Part shown: one piece after another, positions 43,985-56,298 of the stretch
Position numbering within the stretch: position 1 is the first letter of the stretch
How the letters are laid out: the number at the start of each line of letters is the position of its first letter
Assembly (NCBI GenBank): GCA_963930775.1
Contig: OZ005703.1
Span: 5,270,001-5,334,000, forward strand
DNA from: Cliona cf. orientalis
Lineage: Eukaryota > Porifera > Demospongiae > Clionaida > Clionaidae
Direction: 5' to 3'
DNA length: 64,000 nt
Made by a program: the position numbers and the translations under genes
The notes under the pieces: model-generated
Seen by the model: the letters and a program-made list of their open reading frames with translations, nothing else
Database searches by the model: none
What the model was told of the DNA's origin: nothing

Positions 43985-45214
43985 TACCCAACCAGCAAGA
44001 GTAAGGACTAAACATAACACTGAAAAACGAGAGAAAGTAACAAGAACTATAACGTAAAATGTTGAAAAGACTAGCTCAAGCAATTAATTTTATATTCTTG
44101 CTGGCTATTTCCTTAACTTACATTGAAGCCTTTTTAAACCTTTTTTGTGTGTATTATAGAGACTACCAGTGTGATACCTTACATAATGTTGTATGCTAAC
44201 TTCATGTTCTGTGTTTCTTATTATTAATTTTGATATAATATTATGATATTTAATTGTTTTGTGTACCGTATTTCTTCTAAAAATTCGGCCCTTCTAATTA
44301 TTCGGCACCCTTTACCGAATGATTGAGTATAGTCTCTAATTTTTCGGCAAAGGTCGTCATGCGTGTATGCTATAAACGGGAATGGAATGCGGACGCAGAC
44401 AGAATGTTGAATATTAACCTCTAAAAATTCGGCGAAGCTAAAGCAATATTATTATTTTCATGCCGAATTTTTAGAAGAAATACGGTATTTGGAATTGCAA
44501 ACTAATTTTGTGGGGTAACTGTAATAACAAGTTATATTTTTAACTCAGAGAGATGAAATATTACAGTACACTATAGAGCAACAGTGACATAGAATTTATG
44601 TACGTAGACAAATGATAATCAGACACAACTAAACTAAGACAGTCTTAAGCATAAACTATTTTATAAACTAAAAGACATAGAGTCCTGAGCTAGTACAAAA
44701 AACTATTTCTGGACAAATCCACTGTTACACTCACGCTCGAGTTAGGGTAGGCTAGAGCTAGTATACATGCAGGTCTATATTAGATACGTGTTTTAACAAA
44801 CAATAAAATTAAATCTATTATGGAGATATGATAGATCCATGCATACTATAGCATTTTGTGTCTCGCTTACATGACCACCAAGCCTCTGACTATTACAGTA
44901 ACTGTGTTGATGGTACACAGTATTCATGAATGTTTTTTCTGTAGCTCATATGTTATTCATAACTCTATGGTCATGTGGCCGTACTATATATAGTGGAGGA
45001 AATAGTATCATTATTCATAGCATGTAAATTTAGTGATTACATCACTGTTACTATAATAAGTTTTCTCAATGATAAAAGCCAGACCTCGTATATCATCCAC
45101 AGTGACCACTAAAGGTGAGTGTGACACTCCACTGAAGTCAACCACAACCAAAACAGTGAAAGAGAGTGGGCAGGGAGCCAACCGTGTCAAAAGCTACTAA
45201 GCAGGAACTCTACA
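43985..45214 (+). other. Spacer between copies C and D
   Basis: It contains a MITE at 44264-44487, then AT-rich sequence. The conserved 5' block of the array begins near 45033 ('gattacatcactgttactat', then 'gtgtgacactccactgaagt'). No separate gene is visible. Confidence 0.6.
44264..44487. repeat. MITE-like element with 'ATTCGGC' inner arms
   Basis: A 224-bp element begins taccgtatttcttctaaaaa and ends with the reverse complement 'ttttagaagaaatacggta'. Its arms continue with 'attcggc' / 'gccgaat', giving about 27 bp of inverted repeat. Confidence 0.9.
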
Positions 45215-48200
45215 ATGGCATGTCGTAGTAAAGTGGGTGCTAACATCAAAAAGGAGCACACAGATACAACACACTCATCACAGCAATTTGTTCACCCAAG
45301 TACTAGTCGAGTTCTACAATGTCAAAAGGAAATAAAGAGAGAGTTAAGTCCAGCACCATCACTACCAACTATTCAAATATGCCCAATCAACGTAGTACAA
45401 GGAGACTCGATTCTTGTGAAGCTTAAGTACAAAGAAGGTATGTAATTATAGCAAATGGGCATTCAGTGGTCAATAACAGGATTACCATAGAATTGCAAAG
45501 TTTAATCAATGATTACGTTTTGACAAATTGCGAGTCTAATAATTGCGATAGTTAATCCCGTACCACATGCTATACAAAACACTCAAGTTGCTTCTCAAAT
45601 TTAATGATTACAAGCAAGCTCTATAAAAATTCGCAATTCACAATTATTAGAATAATATTGCAATCAAACCAGACCTATGGCATTGGTTAATACTCTATAC
45701 ATGGTGAGCCATGCTATACACGCACGTGAGTCATGCATGCATGTAGCGGTGAGGGTTCTGTACTCCAGTACATTCATAATTCGGCATAGCTGTTTTATGA
45801 CCTGACGACCCTTTCCAACACTGAGCTTGAGCATGCGAAGTCGCATCAGTATGCTAAAAGAGTGGGTGTGGTCAATAAACCACTGGCATGTTGAACAGAA
45901 AATGCACAATTTGTAGCACTAGTAAGCCTTTTTGAGCAATTCGAAGCCCGTACAAACCAGTTTTTCACCGATCTACCGATTGGTTGTGCTTACAGCACGC
46001 ATAGACGCCTAGAACTCGAGATCTGACAATTTTCGTACCGACAACAATGACAACGACAGACGGACAAACTGATTGCTTTACCCCTTGCACATGCGAGTGG
46101 GGTAATTAAACTTGAGTATGCTTGATGAATGTTTTTCTTGTAATCAAGTCAACAAAGCTTTCTATAAGCTGTTTGTAGATACCATAATATATCACAAAAT
46201 TTTCGTGTTACTCTTGTTTGACAAATGTTCATGTTAAATGACCCTGTACCATGTTAACATCAATAATTATTTTCATAATAACAATTTTCGTAGCTGCCAT
46301 AGACTATGAACTATTGTTATAACAAAAGTTTCCAGACTTATGGTAGTATTCACTCAATGACATAGCCTAACTCATACTGATATTCATCATCCATTTATTT
46401 ACTAAATTTAATATTCATGCCCAATTATTGATACTTCAACTAGTACACCCCTTTTTGACACAACCTGCACGATACTACACACTCATCACATTCTGACCAT
46501 TATCCCCATTTATTGGGGCGAGCCGAAGCGAGCCCCACACAGATGATACCAATCGAGATTTTCCGTTTATATGTATATGTATATCTGCCGTACGTCCTTC
46601 CGTACCGTATAAAAACCTCTTCTATTTGAATGATGTACATTCAATATTTTTCAATTAATGCGCATGCGTAATGACACAACTTACGTATAAGTAACGCACA
46701 CAACGTTGACTCAACGTTCATTAACTGAATCAATATGGAGTCTTCATAAGACCGAGAAAACGCAGAAATAGATATCATAAATTTCAAAAGGAGAGCTGCA
46801 GAGACTCAGACTGAGAGGGGCAAGGCTACTGTAACAGTGAAAAATATGTCGTTCTAGGCAGGCAGAGCGAAACATTACGAGTGCAGAGGGTCCATATGAG
46901 ACTCCAAAAAGATTGAGAACAAGTGACTTGCTAGCAAAATGATCATCGCTGAACTATGACTCTATGAGTAGCTAGAGACACGTTCTAACCATAGTTTCCA
47001 CTCCCTCGAGTCAATCATAACAATTTTATAGCTAATTAATTCCGATCTAAATACCAAATCATTTTGTACTTGTGTGGGGTTCGCGGAGGCTCGCCCCATT
47101 GATGTTAAAACATCGTCTCTAGTTTATATATTGGATTGGCTATCATAGAAGCTGTGTACATAACTCAACCAGAAGCATGCATGTGCACATGCACACTACT
47201 TAAACCACAAACAGGAGGGGGTAGTGTCCACTTAAGTAGGAAGGGCCGATTATATAGTTTTGCTGTACCATGCAGATGGACTGTTTGGTACATATTAATA
47301 CATAAAATATGCACATACCCCTTCCAGAGCATATTATTATAACGGTCCATTGGCCGTTTTCCGGGTCAAAAGGTCACATGTCCGGTCAATTGATCTTCTG
47401 AACGGACAGTATGTCTGTTCACAATACACAGTACAGTCCAGTGTGCACTGTAGTGTATAGTTTATACTATAGCCAGACTGAGGTCGATGGGTTGTACTAC
47501 TAAGTGAGCGGGTGTTCCCATCAATAGCAATTGTGTATTTAACACTCACTACACTAACAGGCTAGCTGATACTGTCACTATGTACACAGTGCTTCCACAC
47601 ACAATCTGGTGGGTAGTTTTGTATATATGTAGCTAAATGGGTCCATACAACTTGATGTCAGATCACGTCGGCCAACATTGCCGTTGGTCTGACATAGTGT
47701 CAGGGCAACTTGCAATAATTATAACCTGCTCTGCCTACCCCCACAGAGTTGACCATAAATACTAGCTTGTACTCACTAACCACCACATATTACTATCATT
47801 GTTAGTGTAGGTCGATGCTAAGCCTTATATATGATTTATATTCTTACATGCTCGGGCTACGGGTAAATACTTGATGTTAAACACTACATCCCCAGTCTTG
47901 AAAATTATTGGTAATCATAACCCTTATATACTATGTTTGCATATAGGCCAGGAGTACAATTATCTCATTGATGGCGGACATGCAAAACACCTCTCTAACA
48001 TTTTAAGTTGCATGGATGAATATGCAAGAACAGAACATGGAATTCCACTTCACGGCATTATTGTTACTCACCCTGATGGTGATCATTTGAATGGAATTAC
48101 AAAACTGCTTGAAAGGCACAGACAAGAGTTTTACAACGATTACAATGTAGTTATCACAGAAGCATTCTATTGGAGATCCAAACAAGACGTGTGCACTAGG

Positions 48201-50765
48201 TTCCTGAAATTGATGGATAGATTGTACCACAAAAGAGACAACATTGGAGTAGCTAAATGCTTATCACCTGGCCCTGGATTAAATTGCTACTTTCCAAAAG
48301 AATCAGGTTGCTTGCTCAGGTGCACAATAAGAAATGATACGGTTAGACGTATACAGCCATCAGAAACATTCACCAAAGAAGCACCCAAACAAGTCGATGC
48401 CAATGAAACCAGTACCCTGACAGTGATTAATCAGTCTGAGAGAAAGTGTGATGCAGTCCTTACGGGAGACTCAACAACTAGAGAGATTTTGCCACTAGTG
48501 GAAGGCAAGGAGATTGGGATATTTCAAGTGCCACATCACGGAAGCTCATTCAATAGCAGGCTTAAGGACAGGGACAAACTTGTAGAGTATTCTGGACAGT
48601 ACAATCTTTCAATTGTACACAATAATGAAGTCAAAGAAATACTTCTATTTTACAGCACATTCAGAGCCCAGTGCTATTTGATATCTGCCGGTGGAACTGA
48701 AAGTTACAAGCACCCTCATCCCTTTGTCATACAAGGAATTATTCTCGCCAATTCCCTTTGCCACCATGAGTGTGTAATAGTGTTAACTAATAGTCGTGGC
48801 CTCAACTCAGAAAAGCTTAAACAGCTGCATCGCCTAGCTCCACAGTGGACCCAATATGTCAAGATTCATCATCTAGATGATGTATTCATCACTGAACAGC
48901 ACCATACAAGTTTGCGTCCTGAAAGTTGCATTGGCGATGTCCGCACAAATACTGTTGAGTGGACACCAGAAGGATACATAAACAGGACAAAGATTACGCT
49001 GCCAGTAAAGCTAATAATCAGTGATCATCGACCACTGGAGAGGAACAGATTTACAGAGAAATCAACAGTAGAAATTACTGTTCAAGAGAAATTAAAATTC
49101 AGTGCTCACATCATTTGTATCCCTCTTCCACACAACCCCAGAACTGGTGACAGCATCAACTGTTGCTATGTCATAGAAGAGAGCATTGCATCTGAAGTTT
49201 GTCTTTCAAAAGCATTATTTCTTCTTGATAACGACGAAAGGATACGATCACTATCGAGAGCCAAGAAGTACATTTTGTTTCAGTATATCAATAATGAGTG
49301 GGAGAAGAAGCAATTGCCCGCTACATTGCAAGACAGATCACCCCAGGCCTCTCCATGCCACATCCCATATGACAGCATCCATCTTCTTTGGCCAACAAAT
49401 GATAGCTCAACTTCAATCTCCCCGGCCCCAAGCCCTCCCTCTTATCAAAGGACAAATGCTCGTGCAAGTTCTATTCAACGGGAACAAAATATTTCACCTC
49501 AAACCCCTTCAAGCCATACTCCACACCAAAGTACAACTTCAGTTCAACCAGTGCAAAATATTTCACCCCAATCCCCTCCAATCCGTATTCAACATCGAAG
49601 TGTACAACCTGTACAAAGGGTTCCACCTCCAAATCATATTCCACCCCAAAGGGAAACTTCTGCTCAAGCGAGACAAAATATTCCACCTCAAACCCCTCCA
49701 AGCTCAGTTCAACACCGACACCGATGTGTTCAACCAGTACAAACTATTTCATCCCAAATTCCTCCAAGCAATATCCCACACCAAAGTGGAGGTTCTCTTC
49801 AAACCGCACAAGCTGCTATTTCACCCTCAACCCCTCCAAGCCGAATTTCACTCCCTGAAAGTGTACATTCAGTTCAGTCGGAACAAAATACTCAGTCATT
49901 TCAAATCCCTCCAAGCTTTAGCCCACACCAAAGTAGTTCTCCTCAACCAGTACAAGCTATAGCCCCTACAAGCCATATCCCACACCAAACTACATGTACA
50001 TATTCCGGTCAACAAGCACAAAATACTTCTGCAGGCTTTATTCCACCCCAAAGTGTGAACGTTCCTCAACCTGTACAACAGTTTTCACCCCATACCCGTC
50101 CAAACCGTATCCCACAACAAAATGTAAACTCCACAGGCTTCAGTCCACTCCTGAGTGCAAACTCTTTTCAACCTGTACCACTTTTTACCCCCCAAATCCC
50201 TCCTAGCCATACCCCACAACAAAACGTAACCTGTTTTCAACCAGTACTAGGGTTTTCACAACAAACCTCACCATACAATGTGCAACAACTTCCTCATAAT
50301 TTTAGCTCTCTTCAGATAGGCAGCGAAGGAGCTACAGCTGCCACTAACAACTATGGAGCAGTACACATACCTCAGCCTAGATTACAACCTACACAGTATA
50401 GTACAGCGAGACCATTGTTTGCACAAAATTACAGCGAGTACCAGTCTCCCACTAAGGGATGTAGATGTGAGAAGATAGGATGTTCTAACAACCGATGCGG
50501 TTGCAGGAGACAAGGATCGTACTGTGGACCCAATTGTCGGTGCATTGACTGTAAAAACAAACAATCGTACTCATTCAATCAAACACGAAGTCCACCAAGT
50601 GTGATGCCAGCCTCAAACATTTCAGTCAGAACAGTGGCATCTCCCAGCAATGTATGTGGATGTACAACAGGCTGTGGTACAATGAGATGTGGATGTAAGA
50701 AAAAAGGACTGCGCTGTGGTCCAGCCTGCAAGTGCAAAAGCACGTACTCAAACTGTGCAAACTAA
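45215..50765 (+). CDS. MBL-CXC gene copy D: longest copy, Pro/Gln-rich linker, two CXC modules
   Basis: Exons 45215-45437 and 47947-50765 (phase-1 intron of 2509 nt) give 1013 residues. The MBL fold is complete (PINVVQGDSILVK, LIDGG, THPDGDH, LTGDS, VPHHGSS, ISAGG with KHPHP), as is the central domain (CIPLPHNPRTGDS, CCYVIEESI). Between about residues 560 and 905 lies an expanded linker of loosely repeated units built on QPVQ..SPQTPPS and IPHQS, rich in Pro, Gln and Ser and surely disordered. Cysteine modules follow at about 910-946 (GCRCEKIGCSNNRCGCRRQG) and 976-1013 (GCTTGCGTMRCGCKKKG). Two SUMO-type sites (NIKKEH, EIKREL) occur in the first exon. It has the same 5' block as its neighbours. 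This is an intact gene, and the linker length is the main difference from copies A and C. Confidence 0.88.
46513..47098. repeat. Inverted-repeat element, 586 bp
   Basis: It starts tggggcgagccgaagcgagc and continues 'cccaca'. It ends 'tgtggggttcgcggaggctc' plus 'gcccca', an imperfect reverse complement. It lies in the intron of copy D and encodes nothing recognisable. Confidence 0.7.
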
Positions 50766-51351
50766 CAACAGTAGTAGTAGTAGGCATTCCACTATAGCAA
50801 GAAGAAAGAGCTACAGCTGAACAGTCAGAGATAACAAAGATGAAAGTGAAATAGAAGTGATAAGGGATATAAACACGATATAAAGGATGAATATGGCATG
50901 CACGCCAAAATTGTGATTTTTCTCCCATTTTGTATACATGTACTAATTTTTGTTGGTGCATGAATGAATATAATAATCATAGGTACAAACACATTACTGA
51001 AGCCTAGTTGGTGGGAAGCTTTTCTGATATTTGTATGGGTACTGACATTGAGTCAAGTTAGCTATACCAGCACTTGTAATCAATAGCTGAATGCAACAAT
51101 GGGACTCAGTATCCCTGTATAATACTATAGGACATGTATGGATACATAATGTACTACAGTAACTATTAATAGATATCAACTTCCATGATATTTACATCAT
51201 TACAGATATAAATAATTGGTACAATATATTTAGAACACTAGTTTTAAATTTAGTGATTACATCATCAAAACTTAAATTTGAATTCAAGCTGGTCCCTAGC
51301 TGGTTTAGAGAGAGAGAGTAGGTTTTGCTAAAGATAATCTAAAAAGCTATC
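50766..51351 (+). other. Spacer between copies D and E
   Basis: AT-rich sequence without a recognisable gene. A 'gattacatcatcaaaac' remnant of the array 5' block lies near 51255, but the 'gtgacactccactgaag' part is missing, so copy E's promoter differs from A-D. Confidence 0.5.
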
Positions 51352-54300
51352 ATGGCATGTAAAATTGATAGTGCTGGTGGTGCTGTACCACGCTGCTTAG
51401 CTATTAGTGGCAATGATGGTAAGCGAGCATCAAACCTAATTAGTATAAAAGACAAGAATAAAGTGAAAACAGATAATCCAAGATCCTCTGATTGGGCGTG
51501 CAGTGTAGCTGTTGGAGCCTTGAAGAAGTGTACTCACCGTCCGACTGTTCAAGTGTGCCCAATCAATGTCGGACAAGGAGATTCGATTCTACTGAAGCTC
51601 CAGTATGAACAAGGTAACACACAAGGAATAGATAGCTAAGCCTTCTTCTAGTAGCAGAGTCAGGTTTATCATTATCGAATGACTCTGTCTTAACATCTCT
51701 AACTCATGTGTTTTAATGGATGAGCTTAGGAAGGAAGCTAGCACTACATGTACTGTGGGTGGACCAGCCCTTGTACTAGTGTAAACCATTAGCCATTTTA
51801 TATGTATAATGTATTTGTAATAACATAGTGAAACTACCTGCACAGCCACTGTGCAATTGTTAGCTTGCTGCTGCCTACTTGTAGGGTACCAGGGCTGTAT
51901 GAACGGTCAGGCTTGTCAGGCCATGGTCTGACCACTTTCTGGTCGATCTTTTGGTAAAGGTCGTTGGTACTATGTGCACCTTGCATGCCCCAACAAACCA
52001 GTAGTCGTATTATGTGATCACAGTCTTTCTACTGATGACAGGCCTGACCACTGAAAATTTGCTTCCTATGGCCTTGCGGTACCTATCGCATAGTATTTGA
52101 CCCCACCCTGCATTAGTGGTTTTGTACTACTATGTAAGCTAATGTAGCTAAGTGGGATGCAAAGTCAACAATTTAAAAACTTTGGTTGCTAAGCAATAAT
52201 CAACATAAAGGTATGTAAGGTATGAAACGGTTTACTATCGATGTCACAACTGTGGTTCAGTGCAACAGCTAGGATGTGAATACCGTTAGCAGCTCTACTC
52301 AAATTATAGCACTCTGCATCCACCAAGCCACATATAATATTAGAACTCATAGAGCACATGCCCCGCATGCCATGGCAATATCACCCATACCTCTTCATAG
52401 AGACCTCTATTCCTTGAAGTTCAATCGCTTGCTACTTATGGATCACTAACTTTTTCATTCCCTTCTGAGATCCATGATCACAAATGACATGAGCACGCGC
52501 AGTAGACTCCCTATAGTAGAGAATGCGTGCACATGGGATAAATATTATAGTCTGCAAGAGTGCATTTACCACAGTTGCATAACAATTCCAGAAAACTATA
52601 GACTACGACTATGTAGTCTATATTATCTATAAGATAACATTCTCACTATTGCCATTGTGTTGCATGAGGCTCTTGCAAATGTATAAGAGTAAACAGTCTA
52701 ATCTCAGGGTTTACATACTCTAGCTAATTTTTGGAATCACCACACTGAACAAGAGAAGCTAGAAAAGATAGCTACTGACCAAAAACCTAGGCTTGTGCAA
52801 ATTTGGTAACATAGGCATCACGACAACAGTTAGGTAAGGTGTTCATGAAAGTATCATATCTGACCACGGACATGTAACATGCATGCGTTAGGTGGATACT
52901 TGATGTAGCTAAATAAACACTTGCATCCATAATATATTTGTAGGCCGTGAGTACAATTGCCTTGTTGATGGTGGACAAACAAAGTATTACTGTGATGTTA
53001 AAGATTGCTTAAAGAAATTTGGTGTAATGAAGGGAGACAGTGTTCAGCTCCATGGGATTATTGTAACTCATCCAGATGGTGATCATTTGGGTGGAATTAA
53101 AATGTTGCTTGAAGAGCATGGTAAAAAAATCCTCAATAACTGTGACATAGTCATTACAAGAGCATTTTTCTGGCGATATTACAAAGATGAAATGAGCAAG
53201 AAATTCATAAATTTGATCAATAAAACCACCTCTAGAAGAGAAGATATAAGGGTACGCAAACGTATAACAGGTGGACTTCAGTGTTACTTTCCAACAGAAC
53301 TAGGTTGTGTGTACAGGAATGCACAGCAAAAGGGCAGATATATCAAACGCTCTTTTCCCAAACCAGATGGGATTAATGCCAACAAAGCCAGTATTCTCAC
53401 TACACTCAATGCATCCAAGGAAAAGTGTGACGTGGTACTTACAGGAGACTTGATAGCTGAACACATCATGCCACATGTGAAAAATAAGACAATTGGTGTG
53501 TTTCAAGCACCGCATCATGGAGATTTTAATATGAGTAGACTCGACGCAGAGACTATGTTCAAGAATGTTCATCCGAAGTAAAAAAGATGCTCAATGAATG
53601 CCAAGATGAAAAAGTCAAAGAAACGCTCCTGTTTTATAGCACATTCAGAGCCAAGTGCTACTTGATATCTGCCGGTGGGACAGCACCTCACCCTCATTAC
53701 TCAGTCTTGCAAGGAATCATTCTTGCAAATTATTCACTCCGACGTGAAGAGTGTGCTATACTATTAACCAACAGCCGAGGTCTTATGAAGTTAAGCAAAC
53801 TCAAGAAATTGCGTCGTCTAGCTCCACAATGGACTCGATATGTTAAGATTCATCATTACGATGATGTATTCTTTACAGAGCAAAATCACAACATAATATT
53901 ATGTTTACATCCTGAAAGATGCATCAGTGATGTCCGTACAAATACAGTTGAATGGACACCAGAAGGCTATGTAAATGCTTTAAGGGTTAAGCTTAAAACA
54001 GTAACTCTGAAAATAAGTAATCGTCGACCATTAGAAAAAAAGTGCTTTGTGGAAAGGTCACTAGTGGAAATCACCACCAAAGAAAGTGAATTAGTGTTCA
54101 AAGCACACATTATTTGTATCCCTCTTCCACACAACCCCAGATCTGGTGACAGCATTAACTGTTGTTATGTCATAGAAGAGAGCATTGCATCTGGAGCTCA
54201 CTTCTCACAAGCATTATTTCTGCTTGATAAAGGAAAATGCCGACCATCAAGAGCAAAAGTATACACATTATTTCAATATACCAACAATGAGTGGCACATA

Positions 54301-55200
54301 AGAAAGGTTTCTGAAACTGTAATGTTACAAGATCGTTCACTAAAGACTCCTTTTGCACACAATGTTATCACTCTTCAGCCTAATGCTCATAAACCAGTCT
54401 TTTCCTCAGTATGCTGCAAATGCAATAAAGATATCACTTCACTGTATGACATTGTATCATGTCGTCACCATGGATGTCTTAGCTGTGCACACACACAGTG
54501 TGTCCGATACTGTAATAGAGAAAGGGGAGCTAAAAGTGTTGCTGCTTTTGTTTGTTCCAACCATACTACATGCTGCTTATGCAAAAAGGATATTGTTCGA
54601 ATTCATGGAATTGTGTCATGCAACCAGCGACAGCTGGGATGTCTCAATCAAGCACATGCACGCTGTGCTGGATATAGGAAAAGACAAGCTAGCAAAGTTA
54701 CTACATTCGCTTGCCCCAGCCACACATGTTGCTTATGTCAAAATGACATCATCCAAGATGATGATGCTGTATCATGTATAATAAAATTATATAATCAGCA
54801 ACATCAAGGGTGCCTTAATCGAGCGCACGTACGGTGTGCCAGTAAGTATACAAAGAGGAAAATTACCTTTGCTTGTCCCAGTCACACATGTTGCTTATGT
54901 AAACAAGACTTTTTCCAAGACTGTGAGATTGTATCATGTAGACAACGATGCCTTAATCGAGCGCATGCACAGTGTGCCGGGTATACCAGAAGGGATGCCA
55001 GATCTATGACTTTTGGTTGCCCTCGACATTCGTGTTGCTTATGTGAACGAGAAATCATCAAAGACTATGGTGCGGTATCGTGCAAACAGCATTTCACTGA
55101 TAAAGGATGCCTCAATCGAGCACATGCACAATGCGCTGGATATAAAGTGAGAAAAGCCAACAGAGTGAAGAGATTCTCTTGTTCAAGCTGCCGATCATGA
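51352..55200 (+). pseudogene. MBL copy E: C-terminal array of PHD-like fingers, one frameshift
   Basis: Exons 51352-51613 and 52944 onward (phase-1 intron of 1330 nt) encode PINVGQGDSILLK, LVDGG, THPDGDH (about 128-134), LTGDL and APHHGD; the residue after HHG is Asp, not Ser. The frame stops at 53579-53581. The next frame (53587-55200) carries on the same protein (KETLLFYSTF, ISAGG, EWTPEGYV, CIPLPHNPRSGDS), so a single base appears to be missing near 53570. After RAKVYTLFQYTNNEW there is no CXC module. Five Cys/His modules follow (about 54408-55197), each C-x2-C, an I-x-S-C or V-S-C, G-C-L-N-x-A-H-x2-C-A-x-Y, then F-x-C-x2-H, close to a C4HC3 PHD finger. Either a recent pseudogene or a sequencing indel in an intact gene; I cannot tell. 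Products could be an MBL fragment of about 300 residues or, if intact, about 830. Confidence 0.8.
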
Positions 55201-55464
55201 GTAACTTAAAGTCCAGTGCAGCGAATATATCTCTCTGGTGTGATACAGACATGAGGCTGTCTCCATGCATACAGTAATGTATGTGCTAAATAAATTTACA
55301 CTTTACCAATCGTATATAGGTACTAATTATTGATAAATTATATGTAATTGTGATGGGCTACAATAACGTATGATTGTATGAATGCATGTGCAAGAGCCAG
55401 GCTTTCCAAGAAAGTGAGACATGAAAATTAATGTAAGTGTATGTATGTATACTATTACATACAA

Positions 55465-55945
55465 AACTAGAGCTCTGTAGAGCACATACCCCGCGCGCAC
55501 ATTGCACAATCTGCACCCAGACTAGGAAGATATGAACCTGTACCTATATTTTGTTGTAATAATAGTATAGCTATCTTACATGGTTCCCATGGGCTTCAGG
55601 TTTCAGTCACTATATAGACGTCACGAACATTATTTAGAACATTGACGATCTTTACCAGTCATACGCTAGTTAGTTGTGTGCATGAGCAGAAAGCACAATG
55701 GGCATGCATCATGCACTCATTGTCGATAGGCGTGGCTATGGTGGCCAACAAAAAGGCACCATTTGTGACACTCGTGGACCGTATCCCTCGATTTGACGCA
55801 CACTGAAGCCATTTTTTCATCAAATTCGATTGATTCGTTGTGCTTATGAGTCGCTTAGACGCCTACATCTTGAGATATGGTGATTTTTGTGCTAACGACG
55901 ACGACATGACCGATTACTTTACCCCTTGCGCATGCGTGCGGGGTA
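55465..55945. repeat. Dispersed repeat, 'actagagctctgtagagcac' family
   Basis: It starts actagagctctgtagagcac then 'ataccccgc', and ends 'accccttgcgcatgcgtgcg' then 'gggta'. It contains 'tggaccgtatccctcgattt' and 'gacgcctacat'. A longer copy lies at 62632-63221, and related fragments at 1655, 11899, 34078, 45960-46104 and 52345. It has no coding capacity. Confidence 0.85.
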
Positions 55946-56298
55946 AATATCTAGCTATAAATAACACTTACATACCTTGTCCAGTAACTTTGTCCACAGG
56001 GGTGGGGAGACTGCTGGAGGTGGGCCTGTGGCCAGACTCGGGGCACCTGCAGCTGGAGGGGGTGGTGGCGGCAGGGTATCTGTGGCAGCCTGAGATGGTA
56101 TACATGACTTACGCATTCTACATAGGGTTTTCAAAAGCCATGGTGTCACTGAAGCAGCCAATGTCAGTCAAGGAATCTGCACATCATAAAATGTTTACTA
56201 AACTATAGTAGCTAGGCAACACTGTCATAAATTATTGTGGCTAACAACAACAAAAAAGAACTCTTGGCTGCTAAGAAATGGCACACAAATGTGCTAGT

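Noticed and set aside
49186..49962. 258-codon plus-strand frame in copy D
   Set aside because: It is an alternative frame of the repetitive Pro/Gln linker and lies inside the 1013-residue frame.
28734..55200. Bacterial contamination or true competence ComEC genes
   Set aside because: The genes have spliceosomal introns, eukaryotic low-complexity tails and lie between animal genes. They lack the ComEC membrane channel domain.
55840..56208. 122-codon frame between copy E and the membrane-protein gene
   Set aside because: It starts inside the dispersed repeat and runs into unrelated sequence.
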